Positions 29,154 to 38,980 of a stretch of DNA of 64,000 nt are shown piece after piece. The notes beneath the pieces are model-generated. The model saw nothing but the letters and a program-made list of their open reading frames with translations. It did no database searches and had not been told where the DNA came from. This stretch comes from Moesziomyces globuligerus. Lineage: Eukaryota > Basidiomycota > Ustilaginomycetes > Ustilaginales > Ustilaginaceae. How positions within the stretch are numbered: position 1 is the first letter of the stretch; each line of letters starts with the position of its first letter. Position numbers and translations under genes: made by a program. The stretch spans positions 1,426,001-1,490,000 of the forward strand of contig JARVLF010000016.1 of assembly GCA_030849465.1 (NCBI GenBank), read 5' to 3'.

Positions 29154-30094
29154 CGTGCTGGTTATGATCTTAGAAGGTGGGATGCAGCTGCAGCGGCCGC
29201 CGGAAGTGCTATGGGCCTGGCGTTTCGGATGTAGAAGGGCGAGTCGTAAGGCGCCGAGTGAAGGTCGGGATGAACCGGTAGAGGAGGTCGGGAAAAGACA
29301 GGTAGGAAGAGGTTGCGGAGATCGCGATGGGGTGGTGGGCTCTAGAAGGTGTTGAGGTTGCGGCAGCGTGCTGCACACCCACACACCAGCACTGCATCTG
29401 CATCTGCACTGCGACCGAGCCAGCTGCTCCAACAGCGTCACGGTTGACTGCTCGTCCACCCATCGGCGTCTGTGCGCGTGGCTTCTGAAACGTTCACAGC
29501 GCATCGGGCAGCACAGCATCAACTCCAGCGATCCCTGTCCGCCCAGCACAGCTTTCGCGACGTGATCGATTTCTCCCGCCTTGAATTTTGTTAATTCCAT
29601 CAGCTCGCACAATTTTGCGCATCAAAAATTCCAGCCTCTCAACGATGCTCTCTCTCTGTCTCGCTCTTCTCTCTACGCTCTTCTGACCTACAAGACCTGG
29701 CGCCTTAGACCACACGGCCTTGCTGCTGAAGCGAAGATGAGATCCGTGCAGACTGGACCACCGCCCTTCAGAGTCATTCGAGACATGTGCATCGATTCAA
29801 ATGCGACGTTTATGATCGCCGTCCACTCCCGAGGAGAACAGACAGACGGGGAGAATACATGGCGAGGAAGATGGGAGAGTAAAAAATGGGAAGATGCGAT
29901 TGGCGAATGCACGTAAGTGTACAACAGGTCTCGAGCAGGCTCTCGCCCTCCTGCATCGAGACCCCATGTTTTTGGGGGGACTTTTTGGGACGTGAACATC
30001 ACCACCTCGACAACCCGCTTGGGTTGCCTCGGTGCGGTCCAGTCCTCACGAGATGAACGGCGGTGTGGGGGCGAAACAGTTGAGCATGGGTAGC
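29154..30094. promoter_or_regulatory. Intergenic region CLC1 5' side / RPS11 3' side
   Basis: 941 bp. The right part is RPS11 3' UTR, the left part the CLC1 promoter. It contains a tRNA-Leu-like fragment at 29701..29719 and pyrimidine-rich tracts near 29650-29690. ORFs here have no recognisable product. Confidence 0.35.
29701..29719 (-). other. tRNA-Leu 5'-half-like fragment (A-box relic)
   Basis: On the minus strand this 19-mer differs at one position from the D-arm segment (GGCCGAGTGGTCTAAGGCG) of the tRNA-Leu at 17477..17582. No acceptor pairing, T-arm or B-box follows within 100 nt, so it is not an intact tRNA. Confidence 0.5.
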
Positions 30095-31407
30095 TTAGAA
30101 GCGACCGAACTGCTTGGCGGCCTTCTCGGCCGACTTGTTCTTCGAGACCTTGAGGACGTTGAAACGAACAGTCTTGGAGAGGGGGCGGCACTGGCCGACG
30201 GTGACGGTGTCGCCGACCTGGACACGGAAGGCGGGCGAAACGTGCGCGGCAACGTTCTTGTGGCGCTTCTCGTAACGCGAGTACTTGGGCACAAAGTGCA
30301 GGTACTCTCGGCGGATGATGAGCGTGCGGGTCATCTTGGTCGAGACAACCTTGCCGGTCAGGATACGGCCACGGATCGAGACGAGACCAGTCCAGGGGCA
30401 CTTCTTGTCTGCAGGGTCGGCCCAAATGCGACGAGGGAGGAGAGAACGCAACAAGGTCAGTATTCGCTTCAACAGTAGGGTCTTGAGGGCCCTGCAATCG
30501 TCGCATCTTCGCGTCCAGCTTTCCGTCTTCCGTTGAGCTGTGCGGACAGCGATCTGTCGAGAAGCGAAAGTCCAGCAAATACGTGCTGAAGGTAGTCGGA
30601 ATCCAGTGGCGCCCAGAAAGTCGGAAGACGTCGAGACACTCTGATTGTCGGAAGGCCGCGCGGTCGTTGGGCCAAGATCAAGGCCAAGACAAAATCGTGG
30701 ATTGCTGATATGCGATAGCGCCAAAGATCCACTCTGGCTTGCCCAGCTTATCGTTTCTTTCTGTCCCGACGTCGTAAATGTATCTGACCTTGCTTCGCGT
30801 ATGCGAGCGAAAGATGTCCTGTCTGAATGGTGTCGACACACCTCTGCCGAAGCGCGAATCCGGGACGAACGATGTCATCCACACAAGTGCTGTATCCTCC
30901 TTCCGCTGACTATGGTCCCTACTGGCGCGCCAGGCCATAGAAGCGTCATGGCATCTTGGGCCTGTCATGACGATGGACCGATCATGACCGCACCGCCAGA
31001 GTCGAATGCGGCTGGATTATACCCCTGCAAGTCCTCCGGTCCACCCTCCTGTCGATACGCCTGACTACCGTGCTCAATTCCTGCGGTCCGCTTCACGTCG
31101 ATGAAGGTCGGTGTAGATGCTGCAAGTGTCGACGATCTGCTGCAACCCAGCGTAGTGTGTCGGAATGCGTTTCGGGTAGACGGGAAAGCTGATGCTGCGA
31201 AGGCTGGACGATGGCTGCTGGGTCTGTTGTCGGATGCTTACCAATGTAGGTACCGTCGATGGCGGCACGGGGGGTCTTGAAGCCAAGACCGACATCCTTG
31301 TACCAGCGGCGGTCGCGGGTGGTCTTACGGGCAGCCTTGGAGTTGTAGAAGATGGGCTGCTTCTGGAAGGCCTTTTCGGTCTGGACACCGAGCTCAACGT
31401 TCGACAT
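30095..31407 (-). CDS. RPS11: 40S ribosomal protein S11 (uS17), 2 exons
   Basis: Exons 31242..31407 and 30095..30408, separated by an 833-nt intron (donor gtaagc, acceptor ctgcag). The junction gives [27 protein letters not shown], matching human RPS11 ([22 protein letters not shown]). The 159-residue product contains [52 protein letters not shown] and [18 protein letters not shown]. It is a core 40S subunit protein. The gene is divergent from RPS12 over 804 bp, so two ribosomal protein genes may share control sequences. The long intron is unusual for this window. Confidence 0.95.
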
Positions 31408-32211
31408 GATGGGCGAGTTTGTTGGGTGAGGGACGGTGGAGAAGGGGGATCGAGAGGTCTTGAGGTAACGATGGTGGTGACAACAACGACTGACAGCCTT
31501 GATCCAAGCAAGTGTGCCGCCGCGCCAGCGTACGCTCCCCGTGGGCCGGGAGCTTCTTCGAGCCTCAGGACAGCAGTCGATTCGAGATTCCACATCCGCC
31601 CGCCACGGCTCGCGCTCTCGCACTGCTCGTCTGAGACTCGCATCGTCAGGGCCCACAATGCCAGCTGCTGTGCGCTTTCGACTCACCAGGCCGGCTCTGG
31701 GTGCAGAGCGCGGCATTAGAGTCGGCCACGCTCCATCGCCACTAGGCAGGCAGCCAAATTGGAATTTCGTCGAATTGAACTGGCAATCTGTACTCCAGAC
31801 CAGCACTCATCGAGTCACGTGGTAGCGTCAAGACCTCGGCCGAGGTCGCAAGTCGCATGCCAGATCGGCATCAATTTCCAATCGGGAGCACTCTTCTGGA
31901 GAGTTGGCGGGGGGCTCCTCACATGTGGCCTACCCCGATCTTACGAGGCGCGCTAGGGAACGTTGGATTCGAGGTTTCTGCATGCAGCAGGCGAAGGAAT
32001 TCGAAGCTGTTCATGCTGGCCTCAGGCGGTCCAGCGGGGCTGGCGACAAGCACGGCTCAAAGCCATCGCTGCTGCCAGGCTACCACCACCCACATCATAT
32101 CTCGTATTCCCATTCTTCACCAGACGTGCTGAGTAGGAATCGCCTAAACTTTCTTCCTTAGCGATCCCTTTCGAAGAAGCCACCCTTTTTTTCTTTCACC
32201 CAACCGTAACC
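31408..32211. promoter_or_regulatory. Divergent promoter region RPS11 / RPS12
   Basis: 804 bp between the start codons of two small-subunit ribosomal protein genes. It contains the two-part element described at 31812..31845 and, just before RPS12 (about 32145..32205), a pyrimidine-rich tract of the sort found at transcription starts of highly expressed fungal genes. Confidence 0.6.
31812..31845 (+). promoter_or_regulatory. Two-part ribosomal-protein promoter element (copy 1)
   Basis: GAGTCACGTG at 31812..31821 (includes an E-box CACGTG), 13 nt, then the palindrome CTCGGCCGAG at 31835..31844 followed by G; the palindrome extends to 16 bp (31832..31847). It lies about 370 bp upstream of the RPS12 ATG, pointing toward it. 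The same arrangement occurs upstream of RPL18. The binding factor is unknown. Confidence 0.6.
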
Positions 32212-32652
32212 ATGTCTGACGTCGAGGAGGTTCCCCAGGAGGTCCAGGAGGTCGAGGTCGCCGACGCCGCCCCCGCCGCCAAGGGCGCCATGTCCATCGA
32301 GGACGCTCTCCAGGAGGTCCTGAAGAAGGCCCTCATCCACGACGGTCTCGCCCGCGGTCTCCGCGAGTGCGCCAAGGCGCTCGACCGCCGCCAGGCCCAC
32401 CTTTGCGTTCTCGTCGAGACCTGCAACGAGCCCGAGTACCTCAAGCTCATCGAGGCTCTCTGCAACGAGCACAAGATCGACCTGCTCAAGGTGTCTGACC
32501 CCAAGACGCTTGGCACCTGGGCTGGTCTCTGCAAGATCGACCGTGAGGGCAACCCCCGTAAGGTCGTCGGCTGCTCGTGCGTCGTCGTCAAGGACTACGG
32601 TGAGGAGTCCGAGGGTCTCAACGTCCTCCTCGAGTACTTCAAGAGCCGCTAA
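32212..32652 (+). CDS. RPS12: 40S ribosomal protein S12 (eS12)
   Basis: A 146-residue protein with an acidic N-terminal tail ([19 protein letters not shown]) and the eS12 core of the L7Ae/L30e fold: [58 protein letters not shown], then [36 protein letters not shown]. The length matches other eukaryotes. No intron. Codon use is highly biased to C/G endings (ctc, gtc, aag), as expected of a strongly expressed gene. It is divergent from RPS11 and convergent with SAP18. Confidence 0.97.
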   Translation: MSDVEEVPQEVQEVEVADAAPAAKGAMSIEDALQEVLKKALIHDGLARGLRECAKALDRRQAHLCVLVETCNEPEYLKLIEALCNEHKIDLLKVSDPKTLGTWAGLCKIDREGNPRKVVGCSCVVVKDYGEESEGLNVLLEYFKSR

Positions 32653-33335
32653 GCGCTTTTCGCTTCGGCTCGGCCCAACGCTCTCAACCCGTTGGTCGTC
32701 CCAAGTGATGCATTTCTCTGGCTGAAGGTTAGTATTGCATGTCGCCGACCAGGTTTCCGATCCGGGATGCAGGGTAGCTGGAACGGAGCGAGGCGACGCA
32801 AAGTCGTATCGAGGCGGATAGCATGGAGGCAAGACAACACGGAGGATGCATTGCTCTCTCTGCTCGTACAATGATGAACCACAGGACTCCCTCAACGGAT
32901 GGTGCCCTTCCATTTGCGGTCGGGTACAGAGAAGAAAACCCCCTATCCGGAATCATTATACACGTCTGACATCGAGCGTCGAGCAAGAGCATGTCCATGA
33001 TAGCTGGCGGAGGGAAGCATCGAAGACATGAAGGATGGCCGCGATGGTTCTGGAGCGAGACTTGCTGCAGCAACCAACGACATGTGACTGACTCTATTAT
33101 CGTCGATTCTGCTCTCTTTCGCTGGACGCTTGCGCCGATAGTATCTCGTTGATTACGCTTCGAGCTCTCCTCCTTTCAATCAAAACAGGCCGTTCTGGCC
33201 GCTCAAACCCCATTCTTATATGTGTGTGGACCCGGTTGGGCTACTGGAAGGTTCGGCTCGCATTGAAAGCGAAGTGTCGGTTGCTGAGGTACAATTACAA
33301 GGATGCCAGGATGTGCAGACGCCTGCGTCCGGGCA
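32653..33335. other. Convergent intergenic region RPS12 / SAP18
   Basis: 683 bp between two stop codons. No gene or repeat recognised; long for a 3'-3' gap in this window. Confidence 0.3.
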
Positions 33336-34171
33336 TCAGTATCGGTAGGGACGTTGGCGATCGGCCGAATGACGTCTGTCGCGGTCGGTGGCTCTGGACT
33401 GCTTGGGAGCCAGAGCGAGGGAGGGGTCGGGCTTGACGACGCAGTCCAAGAAGTCGCCGTCCGCCAGATCGAGCTGCGCCAAGGTGATTGCGGCGGCAGT
33501 ATCGTCGATCTCGTCCCTGAGCATGTCGAAGCCGAGCAGGGCGGCGTTCGAATTAGGATTGGACTTGGCCCTTGCTTCGACCGGGGACTCTGCATTGGCG
33601 GCTGCGTCGTTGTCTGCATCGTTGCCTGCAGCTTGACTCGAGTCGTTGCCTGTATCAAGCTCCATAACGTCTGAGAGGAGAGCTGTGATAGCGTCAAGCG
33701 GGACGCGGGTGACTCCAACGCCAGCGGAGGTAGCTTGGTATTCGCGCGAGCGGTCGTTCCAGGAGATGCGCCGGAAAGCGTGCAGAGCGAGGGGCGTAGA
33801 GATGGATGGGTCTGCATCGTATAGCATCTGAGCGACTTCTCTCAATGTGTTTGTCTTCCTGCAAGAGCGAAGAAAGCGAGGATGTGTTAGTGCTGAGAAG
33901 GAGAGATGGCTGGAGGTGCATGGTGGCGAGGGTGTTACCAGAGATGGAGCTTGAACTCGTCCCGAGACAAGCGGGCGCTAGAATGAAAGTCGTCGAGCGG
34001 GCGGAAGGGGGCAGGCTTGACATAGACACGCAGGAGGAAGGGAGTGGCCTGCAGCATGGGAGCAGAGATAGAAAGAGTGTTGAAGTTAGAGACGTCGTCT
34101 TTGGAAACGTGTGCTGCCGGCCAACGTGAGCGACGTACCTCGTCGGCGGGTGATGGAGAGCGTTGAGTCAT
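33336..34171 (-). CDS. SAP18: SAP18 (Sin3-associated polypeptide) family protein (3 exons)
   Basis: Exons 34139..34171, 33939..34048 and 33336..33858, with introns of 90 and 80 nt (donors gtacgt and gtaaca, acceptors ctgcag and ttgcag). The spliced frame reads MTQRSPSPADEATPFLLRVYVKPAPF, then RPLDDFHSSARLSRDEFKLHLW, then KTNTLREVAQMLYDADPSIS. This follows human SAP18 (CPLLLRVFTTNNGRHHRMDEF ... LQIYTWMDATLKELTSLV). The third exon adds LALHAFRRISWNDRSREYQATSAGVG and LAQLDLADGDFLDCVV, with a roughly 70-residue acidic insertion between them. The product is 221 residues, against 153 in human. SAP18 links to the Sin3-HDAC and ASAP/splicing complexes. Confidence 0.88.
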
Positions 34172-34896
34172 GGCGGCCTCACGACCCAGTGTCGGCCGGA
34201 AGATCACTCTCTACGTCGAGACTGGCGGTGGTGGCAATATGATGCGTTGAGGAGGCTGCTGAAAGGTGGTCGGGGCAAAGCTGGTGCTCGAGCCGGCGTG
34301 GAGAAGCGTAGGAAGTGGAGGATTGCACTTGGGCCAAAATCCCGAAGTGCGTCCGGAACGAGAAGCTCGGCGCGTGTTGCTCTCTCGCACGCTAAGCCCT
34401 CGTGCCCTGACGCGGCGTGCGCCAAAAAGTGTTGTTCTGAAGGCACAGCTCGCTTGCAGACCCTGTCTTGGCCAGCCAAGCTGAGCGTGACATACGCGAA
34501 AGAACAACCAGGCTCATCATGCAGATCTGCTTCACTCGCGGCGACAACTCATCTCGCAAGTGCCATCACTGCCGACCGTGGCAACGCATACAGCGCTTCG
34601 CTTTCGCAACAAGCGCAAGTCACCCGCCTCGAGTCACCCGCCTCGACGATCGGAAGAGCTCCGAAAGCCGCATCGGCCTCTGCCGGCACTGGCGTCGATT
34701 CCAACTGCATCCACAGCGACAAGATTCTCTGGCCGCTCAACTGCTGCCCAACATACGCATTCAAGCCGCACGAGGAGTGGGAGCATAGGCCATGTCGCAG
34801 CGCATCTAAACGCGACTTGTCCAAGGCCGCTGTGCATTGTCTTGTCGCCGCCTGACGCCGCATACAGCGCACCTCTTTGTCCGCGCTTCTGCAAAG
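34172..34896. promoter_or_regulatory. Divergent intergenic region SAP18 / CDC7
   Basis: 725 bp. Open frames on both strands lack family features. It should hold the promoters of both genes. Confidence 0.35.
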
Positions 34897-37071
34897 ATGG
34901 GCGGCAACTCTCGACAAGACATCGAAAGCGCTCCCGCAGCCGCTCCAGACCAGCGCTCGCAGCGCTCGCAGCGCTCGCAGGAGGCCGCTTCCCACTCGTC
35001 AGTCCACACTCCCGCCACTGATGAGGCTGCAACAGTCCACTCCGCGTCCTCCTTTGCCACTCCTGCACGCTCAACACCACTTGCCTCGCATCAGCCAGAG
35101 CAAGCACAAGCGACGTTCACACCTACCCGCGACCCGATCCAGCACGAGACCACCGCGTCCACCATGATCTCTCCGGACTCAAGATACGCACATGCTGCCC
35201 CATCACTCCAAACGACGGCAGCATACAAGCAGCTCCAGCTCCCACCGGCAGCACCGCGTCATCTTGCTCACCAACTGCACCAACCTCCTCCCCGGCTGGC
35301 CCCAGAACTACCACCGGCTGAGGCGCACACCGACGACACCGCCGATGATGTGGATGAACTCGGCGAGGAAGAAGTCCCCGCCACCTCGATGACCACTTCG
35401 AGCGAAGATGCACGCTATTCCGAGATGATCAAGCTTCAGGAGGAGATCGAAGATCTCGAGACCGCCATCGAGGGCCTCAGCGACTACTACAAAATCGTCG
35501 ACAGACTCGGCGAAGGCACCTTCTCCTCCGTCTACAAGGCCATCGATCTGCAGCACTTCGCCTTTCACAACGAAGAGTGGGTCTCGCGCGGGCCCCTCGA
35601 TCCCTTCCGCAAGGGCGTCTGCCACGTCGCACTCAAGAAGATCTACGTCACCTCGAGTCCACAGCGTATCTACAACGAGCTCTCCATCATGGAGGATCTG
35701 CGTCCTGCAGAATACGTCTCCTACCTCATCACCGCCTTCCGCTCCGAGGATCAGATCGTCGCCGTCATGCCCTACACCCGCCATCGCGACTTTCGCGACT
35801 ACTACAAGGAGATGCCGCTCGGCGACTTCAAGTACTACTTCCGCTGCCTCTTTTCGGCCTTGCAGAGCGTCCACGAGGCTGGCATTATGCACCGCGACAT
35901 CAAGCCCGCAAACTTCCTCTACGATCCTACCACAGGACACGGCACCCTCTGCGACTTTGGTCTCGCCGAGCGCTTCGAGCCTACCGAATGGCGTGGCAAG
36001 TGTCACCACACCTGTCCCACGGACGAGCATCCGCACGGCACCAAAGAGATCAACCGTGCCGTCGACTCGATCTTCTTCGAGCCCGGCAAGCCCCTCGCAG
36101 GCCGCGTGCCGACAGGCGATGCTTCGGTCTCGGGTGCTCACAGCGCGCATGCCTCGGCATCATTGTCGGCCGCTACGGGTGCAGATGGGCTCGGTGGGCC
36201 CTCGCGTGCCGGCATCTCGCCCATGGACCCACCGCCGGAGCGTCCTGGCTACCTCCTCAATGATGCGCGTCAGCCTGTGCGCGCGAATCGAGCAGGAACC
36301 CGAGGCTTCCGTGCGCCCGAGGTGCTCTTCAAGTGCCAGGATCAGACGGTGGCCATCGACATCTGGTCGGCAGGCGTCATCCTGTTGACGCTTCTGATTC
36401 GCCGTTTCCCCGTGTTCAACTCGAACGACGACGTCGAGGCCCTGCTCGAGATCGCTGCGATCTTTGGCAAGGGACGCATGGAGACGTGTGCGATGCTGCA
36501 CAACCGCACGTTTCAGAGCAACGTGCCGAGCATCATGCATACGCGCAGCCTCACCGACTTTATCTTTAGGCTCAATCCCGAGCTCGCCAATGCTGGTCGT
36601 CATCCGAATCCGGAGCAGTACCGTCAGGATGTGACGGAAGCGCTCGACTTGGTCAAGTCGTGCCTGCATCTCAACTGCACCAGCCGCAAGACGGCCGCCG
36701 AGCTGCTCGAACATCCCTTCCTGCGCATCGATCCGGCCGACGAGATGGACGGCATGGAAGAGGACGAAGAAGCGCTCGAGTTCAAGATGCACCAGGACTT
36801 TGCCGACTATTATCAGACGGGAGACGAGGTGGGCGAGAACAGCATCCGTCAGGAGGACGAGCTGGACGAGATCGACGAGGATGCATACGGTGACACGGAG
36901 GAGGTCGTCCAGCTGCACAGTAGGCGCGGCAACTCGGCGGAGCCCGTCGAAGGCAATGGCGTATCTGCCCACGTCGAAATGACTCGCGAGGCAAGCGACT
37001 GGCACCAGCAGCCGCATGGGCTTTCGGTGGTTGACAAAGAACCAGCCACAGCATCACCACAGCCTACCTAG
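34897..37071 (+). CDS. CDC7: CDC7 (Hsk1) replication-initiation protein kinase
   Basis: A 724-residue Ser/Thr kinase. After a Ser/Gln/Pro-rich N-terminus of about 195 residues (with an SQR triplet repeat) come YYKIVDRLGEGTFSSVYKA with the Gly loop near 204, HVALKKIY with the ATP-binding lysine, HRDIKPANFLYD with catalytic D334, and DFG from D353. A kinase insert of about 110 residues lies between DFG and GTRGFRAPEV (near 466), the arrangement that characterises Cdc7. The fold ends near 600 (LLEHPFLRIDP), followed by an acidic tail. With Dbf4, Cdc7 phosphorylates MCM helicase subunits to fire origins. The start at 34897 (MGGNSRQD) is the first ATG of the frame; 20 upstream codons are open without ATG. 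Confidence 0.93.
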   Translation: MGGNSRQDIESAPAAAPDQRSQRSQRSQEAASHSSVHTPATDEAATVHSASSFATPARSTPLASHQPEQAQATFTPTRDPIQHETTASTMISPDSRYAHAAPSLQTTAAYKQLQLPPAAPRHLAHQLHQPPPRLAPELPPAEAHTDDTADDVDELGEEEVPATSMTTSSEDARYSEMIKLQEEIEDLETAIEGLSDYYKIVDRLGEGTFSSVYKAIDLQHFAFHNEEWVSRGPLDPFRKGVCHVALKKIYVTSSPQRIYNELSIMEDLRPAEYVSYLITAFRSEDQIVAVMPYTRHRDFRDYYKEMPLGDFKYYFRCLFSALQSVHEAGIMHRDIKPANFLYDPTTGHGTLCDFGLAERFEPTEWRGKCHHTCPTDEHPHGTKEINRAVDSIFFEPGKPLAGRVPTGDASVSGAHSAHASASLSAATGADGLGGPSRAGISPMDPPPERPGYLLNDARQPVRANRAGTRGFRAPEVLFKCQDQTVAIDIWSAGVILLTLLIRRFPVFNSNDDVEALLEIAAIFGKGRMETCAMLHNRTFQSNVPSIMHTRSLTDFIFRLNPELANAGRHPNPEQYRQDVTEALDLVKSCLHLNCTSRKTAAELLEHPFLRIDPADEMDGMEEDEEALEFKMHQDFADYYQTGDEVGENSIRQEDELDEIDEDAYGDTEEVVQLHSRRGNSAEPVEGNGVSAHVEMTREASDWHQQPHGLSVVDKEPATASPQPT

Positions 37072-37240
37072 CTGGCAAACTTGAGCACGCTTGGCAATCA
37101 CAGAGAACACACACACGCACAGGAGTTCGGGAGCAAGCCAAGTGAAAAGTGTTGAATCAATCGAGATGTGGATTTTGGTGGGTGGATGGGAATGTACAAG
37201 CTGGCGTGGTCGTTGGAGGCAGGGAGGACCGACGATGGAC

Positions 37241-38980
37241 CTAGGCGTCGTTCTGAGTCTCGGTCTCGTCTTCCTCGGGGATATCGTCGCCCTCCTCGCC
37301 AAAGTTGGCGGGGACACGGTACATCCTGATGGTCTGCTTGTTGGGGTCCTTGAGGAGGACGTACTTGCCCTCGTCGGCCTTGCGGGCGAGGTCGGCGATG
37401 GTACGAACGATGCCCCAACCGTTGCCGAGGTTGACGGCCATCTGACCGGCGAGTTCGCGCGGCTTGAGCCACGAGGTACCGAGGATGGTGTGACGCGAGG
37501 CATCCTTGGGGTTGGCACGCGAGATGTAACCCAGCTTCATGCTGTCGGCACCTGCGAGCAACGACTGCACAGCGAAGCGAGCGAGCTTGAACGAGTTGTT
37601 CTTCATCTCGGTCGCCACGACGGCACCGCGCTGCGTGTCGAGCTTGGAGCGCCACTCGGGTGCGCCGCCGGCGCCCTGGGCGCGCGAGTCAAACTCGTTG
37701 AGCGACTTGATGGTGATGAGCTGCTTGTCCTTGGACGCGCCGGTGGTGTAGGCATCCACCTCGGTACGCACCACGAGCTCGACGGGATCGGCGTCTTCGG
37801 ACGAGAGGTTGAACTTGCGGTAGCGGTAGGCGCACGAGGCGGCCGGATCGGTCTCGTCGGACGAGTAGAAGGGGTTCTGGTGCTCGAGCTTGTACACGTT
37901 CTTCTCGTTGACGATCTGGAATGCAAAGTTCTGGTTGATGTAGGTCGCCTCGAGGCTGAGCGCCGAGGGGGTGTTGAGCGCGTTGGCCTTTGCGGCAGCC
38001 TCGTTCTCCTTGCCCTCGGGCGCCTCGCTGGGCGGGTCGGCGGCGTTCTCGTTGACGGTGAGGAAGTCAAACGGACCGCCGTCGCGCTTGTCGAAGAAGA
38101 CCTTGCCATCGGCGGTCTTGGTGATGATGATGTCCCACGAGTAGACGGAGCGGGTGGCGCACATGAGGAGCGCGAGGATCGAGTCGGTCATGTAGATCTT
38201 GGCGTCGTGCTTGGAGGCGATCTCGTGGATGATGGGGTCGTCCGAGGTGGTGGGGTTGTATCGGATGCGGTCGAGCGACGAGAGCGCCTGGGAGGTCTTT
38301 ACGGTGACGCGGTCGTAGGATCGGTCGTACTCGTAGAGGGCGCCGTACGACGAGATGTCCTCGGGCTCCTCGACGTCGAGGCGGAGCTTGCCCAGACGCA
38401 CAAAGTCGATCTCCTCCACCTGCTCCCAGTCCTGGCCGACGGTGACGGAAGCCTCGCGGATGCGCTGGGGCTTGTCCCACTCCTTCCAGCCGAACCTTCC
38501 GCCGCCGCGGCCGCCACGAGCACCGCCACGGCCGCCGCGAGCACCACGACCCGCACCTGCACCGAACTTGGAGGCACCACGGCCACCAGCAGCACCAGCG
38601 CCGCCACGACCGCCACGGCCACCACGCTGGCCCATCTGGCCGAGACCGCCGCGACGAGAGGCAGCGGTGCGGGTGTTGTCGACGACGGAGAAGGAGGCCT
38701 CGTCATCGCCGTGGAAGTAGGCGAAGGCGGAGGAGGCGGCCGAGGTACCGAAGTTCTGCTGCACATCACGCGCGCGGCCCTGGCGACCGCCGCGAGCGTT
38801 GGCGGCGTCGTTGGAAGCGCCGGAGGCGTTGTTCCAGTCTGCGATGCGGCCGACCTTGTCGTTCTTGGCGTAGGGAGCAAAGGGGATGTCCTTGAGCTCG
38901 GCGGGGAGCGCGTTGGAGCCGGAGGCGGGACCCCAAAGGTCGTTGTCCGGCTGAAGCTGAGGAAGCTTGAAGCTCGCCAT
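37241..38980 (-). CDS. Translation initiation factor eIF3 subunit D
   Basis: A 579-residue eIF3d. The N-terminus MASFKLPQLQPDNDLWGPAS and the IPFAPYAKNDKVGRIADWN segment are conserved. A Gly/Arg-rich RGG stretch (about residues 110-160) precedes RFGWKEWDKPQRIREASVTVGQDWEQVEEIDFVRLGKL. The cap-binding core follows: EDISSYGALYEYDRSYDRV, IHEIASKHDAKIYMTDSILALLMCATRSVYSWDIIITK and NQNFAFQIVNEKN, then LGYISRANPKDASRHTILGTSWLKPRELAGQM. The acidic C-terminus is typical. eIF3d is peripheral in eIF3 and can bind the cap in specialised initiation. The start at 38980 excludes 76 open upstream codons. No intron. Confidence 0.95.
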   Translation of the reverse strand: MASFKLPQLQPDNDLWGPASGSNALPAELKDIPFAPYAKNDKVGRIADWNNASGASNDAANARGGRQGRARDVQQNFGTSAASSAFAYFHGDDEASFSVVDNTRTAASRRGGLGQMGQRGGRGGRGGAGAAGGRGASKFGAGAGRGARGGRGGARGGRGGGRFGWKEWDKPQRIREASVTVGQDWEQVEEIDFVRLGKLRLDVEEPEDISSYGALYEYDRSYDRVTVKTSQALSSLDRIRYNPTTSDDPIIHEIASKHDAKIYMTDSILALLMCATRSVYSWDIIITKTADGKVFFDKRDGGPFDFLTVNENAADPPSEAPEGKENEAAAKANALNTPSALSLEATYINQNFAFQIVNEKNVYKLEHQNPFYSSDETDPAASCAYRYRKFNLSSEDADPVELVVRTEVDAYTTGASKDKQLITIKSLNEFDSRAQGAGGAPEWRSKLDTQRGAVVATEMKNNSFKLARFAVQSLLAGADSMKLGYISRANPKDASRHTILGTSWLKPRELAGQMAVNLGNGWGIVRTIADLARKADEGKYVLLKDPNKQTIRMYRVPANFGEEGDDIPEEDETETQNDA

